Of a DNA stretch of 64,000 nucleotides, positions 63,911-64,000 are shown in pieces; within the stretch, counting starts at the first letter, position 1; every line of letters starts with the position of its first letter. The notes under the pieces are model-generated. The model ran no database searches and had not been told where the DNA came from. It saw only the letters and a list, made by a program, of their open reading frames with translations. The position numbers and the translations under genes were made by a program. The stretch covers positions 62,001 through 126,000 of the forward strand of contig NZ_JAAAPJ010000021.1 of the NCBI RefSeq assembly GCF_009909145.1, given 5' to 3'. Origin of the DNA: Corallococcus silvisoli (GTDB lineage: Bacteria; Myxococcota; Myxococcia; Myxococcales; Myxococcaceae).

Positions 63911-64000
63911 CTACGGGCCCATGCGGGCGCTGCTGACGTCCAGCGTCGTCGAACCGGAGCGCCAGGGCCGGGCCTGCTCGCGCACCCAGCGCCCGAACCG
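63911..64000 (-). CDS. C-terminal end of an unidentified gene
   Basis: An open frame runs from the right window edge to a TAG, giving WVREQARPWRSGSTTLDVSS and a few more residues before the stop. Codon use fits the host. Too short to identify; the rest is outside the window. Confidence 0.45.
   Translation of the reverse strand, partial: RFGRWVREQARPWRSGSTTLDVSSARMGP

Overview
High-GC chromosomal DNA (about 70% G+C, strong G/C third-position preference) that looks myxobacterial, closest in style to the Myxococcus/Corallococcus group. The reasons are an essential-type Lon following clpX, a PilT-family motor, many Asp-Ala-Gly-linker lipoproteins, an FHA plus DUF4388 protein, DUF2934 and DUF2795 proteins, and dense 4-bp overlapping operons. 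Almost all of the window is ordinary core genome; the only clearly foreign-looking stretch lies between two tRNA genes.

Layout. 1-9.3 kb: the N-terminal part of a RadC-like protein, a cyclic-nucleotide-domain protein divergent from thioredoxin reductase, a PLP trans-sulfuration enzyme overlapping moaC, a four-gene minus-strand operon (YiiX-like cysteine hydrolase, small protein, SirB1-like protein, NUDIX), then a DUF2795 protein, a lipoprotein and a CoA-binding protein. 9.3-17.7 kb: secreted subtilase, patatin-like lipase, and a methionine block in which an ArsR-methyltransferase fusion is translationally coupled to metH and followed by a short MetE-like protein; two palindromes lie in front of it. 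17.7-30 kb: repair and housekeeping genes (mutY, a Fe-S PD-(D/E)XK nuclease, tcdA, a TatD protein, Maf, a DHH protein, an RlmI-like methyltransferase), several lipoproteins, and a protein with 17 cysteines at exact three-residue spacing. 30-42.5 kb: UvrD/Rep helicase, rplM-rpsI, pilT family, recX, bamD and TPR genes, FHA/DUF4388, selD, cell-wall amidase, rph-rdgB.

42.6-46.1 kb: six tRNA genes (Pro, Arg, His, Arg; then Lys, Leu). Between the two groups is a lower-GC island with a broken reading frame, two unknown small genes and an orphan Bet/RecT recombinase. 46.2-54.8 kb: the protein quality-control block tig-clpP-clpX, a prolyl oligopeptidase lipoprotein, and lon. 54.8-64 kb: a peptide-type ABC importer (binding protein and two permeases), a response regulator, an algH-bolA-CGFS glutaredoxin cluster, a DUF2914 membrane protein, rsmE, a DTW-domain protein with a long C-terminal extension, and the C-terminal end of one more minus-strand gene.

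The most notable items are the (Cys-x-x)17 protein, the self-contained regulator/metH/MetE-like unit with operator candidates sitting on its promoter, and the tRNA-bounded island. No CRISPR array, insertion sequence, rRNA or replication origin was seen.
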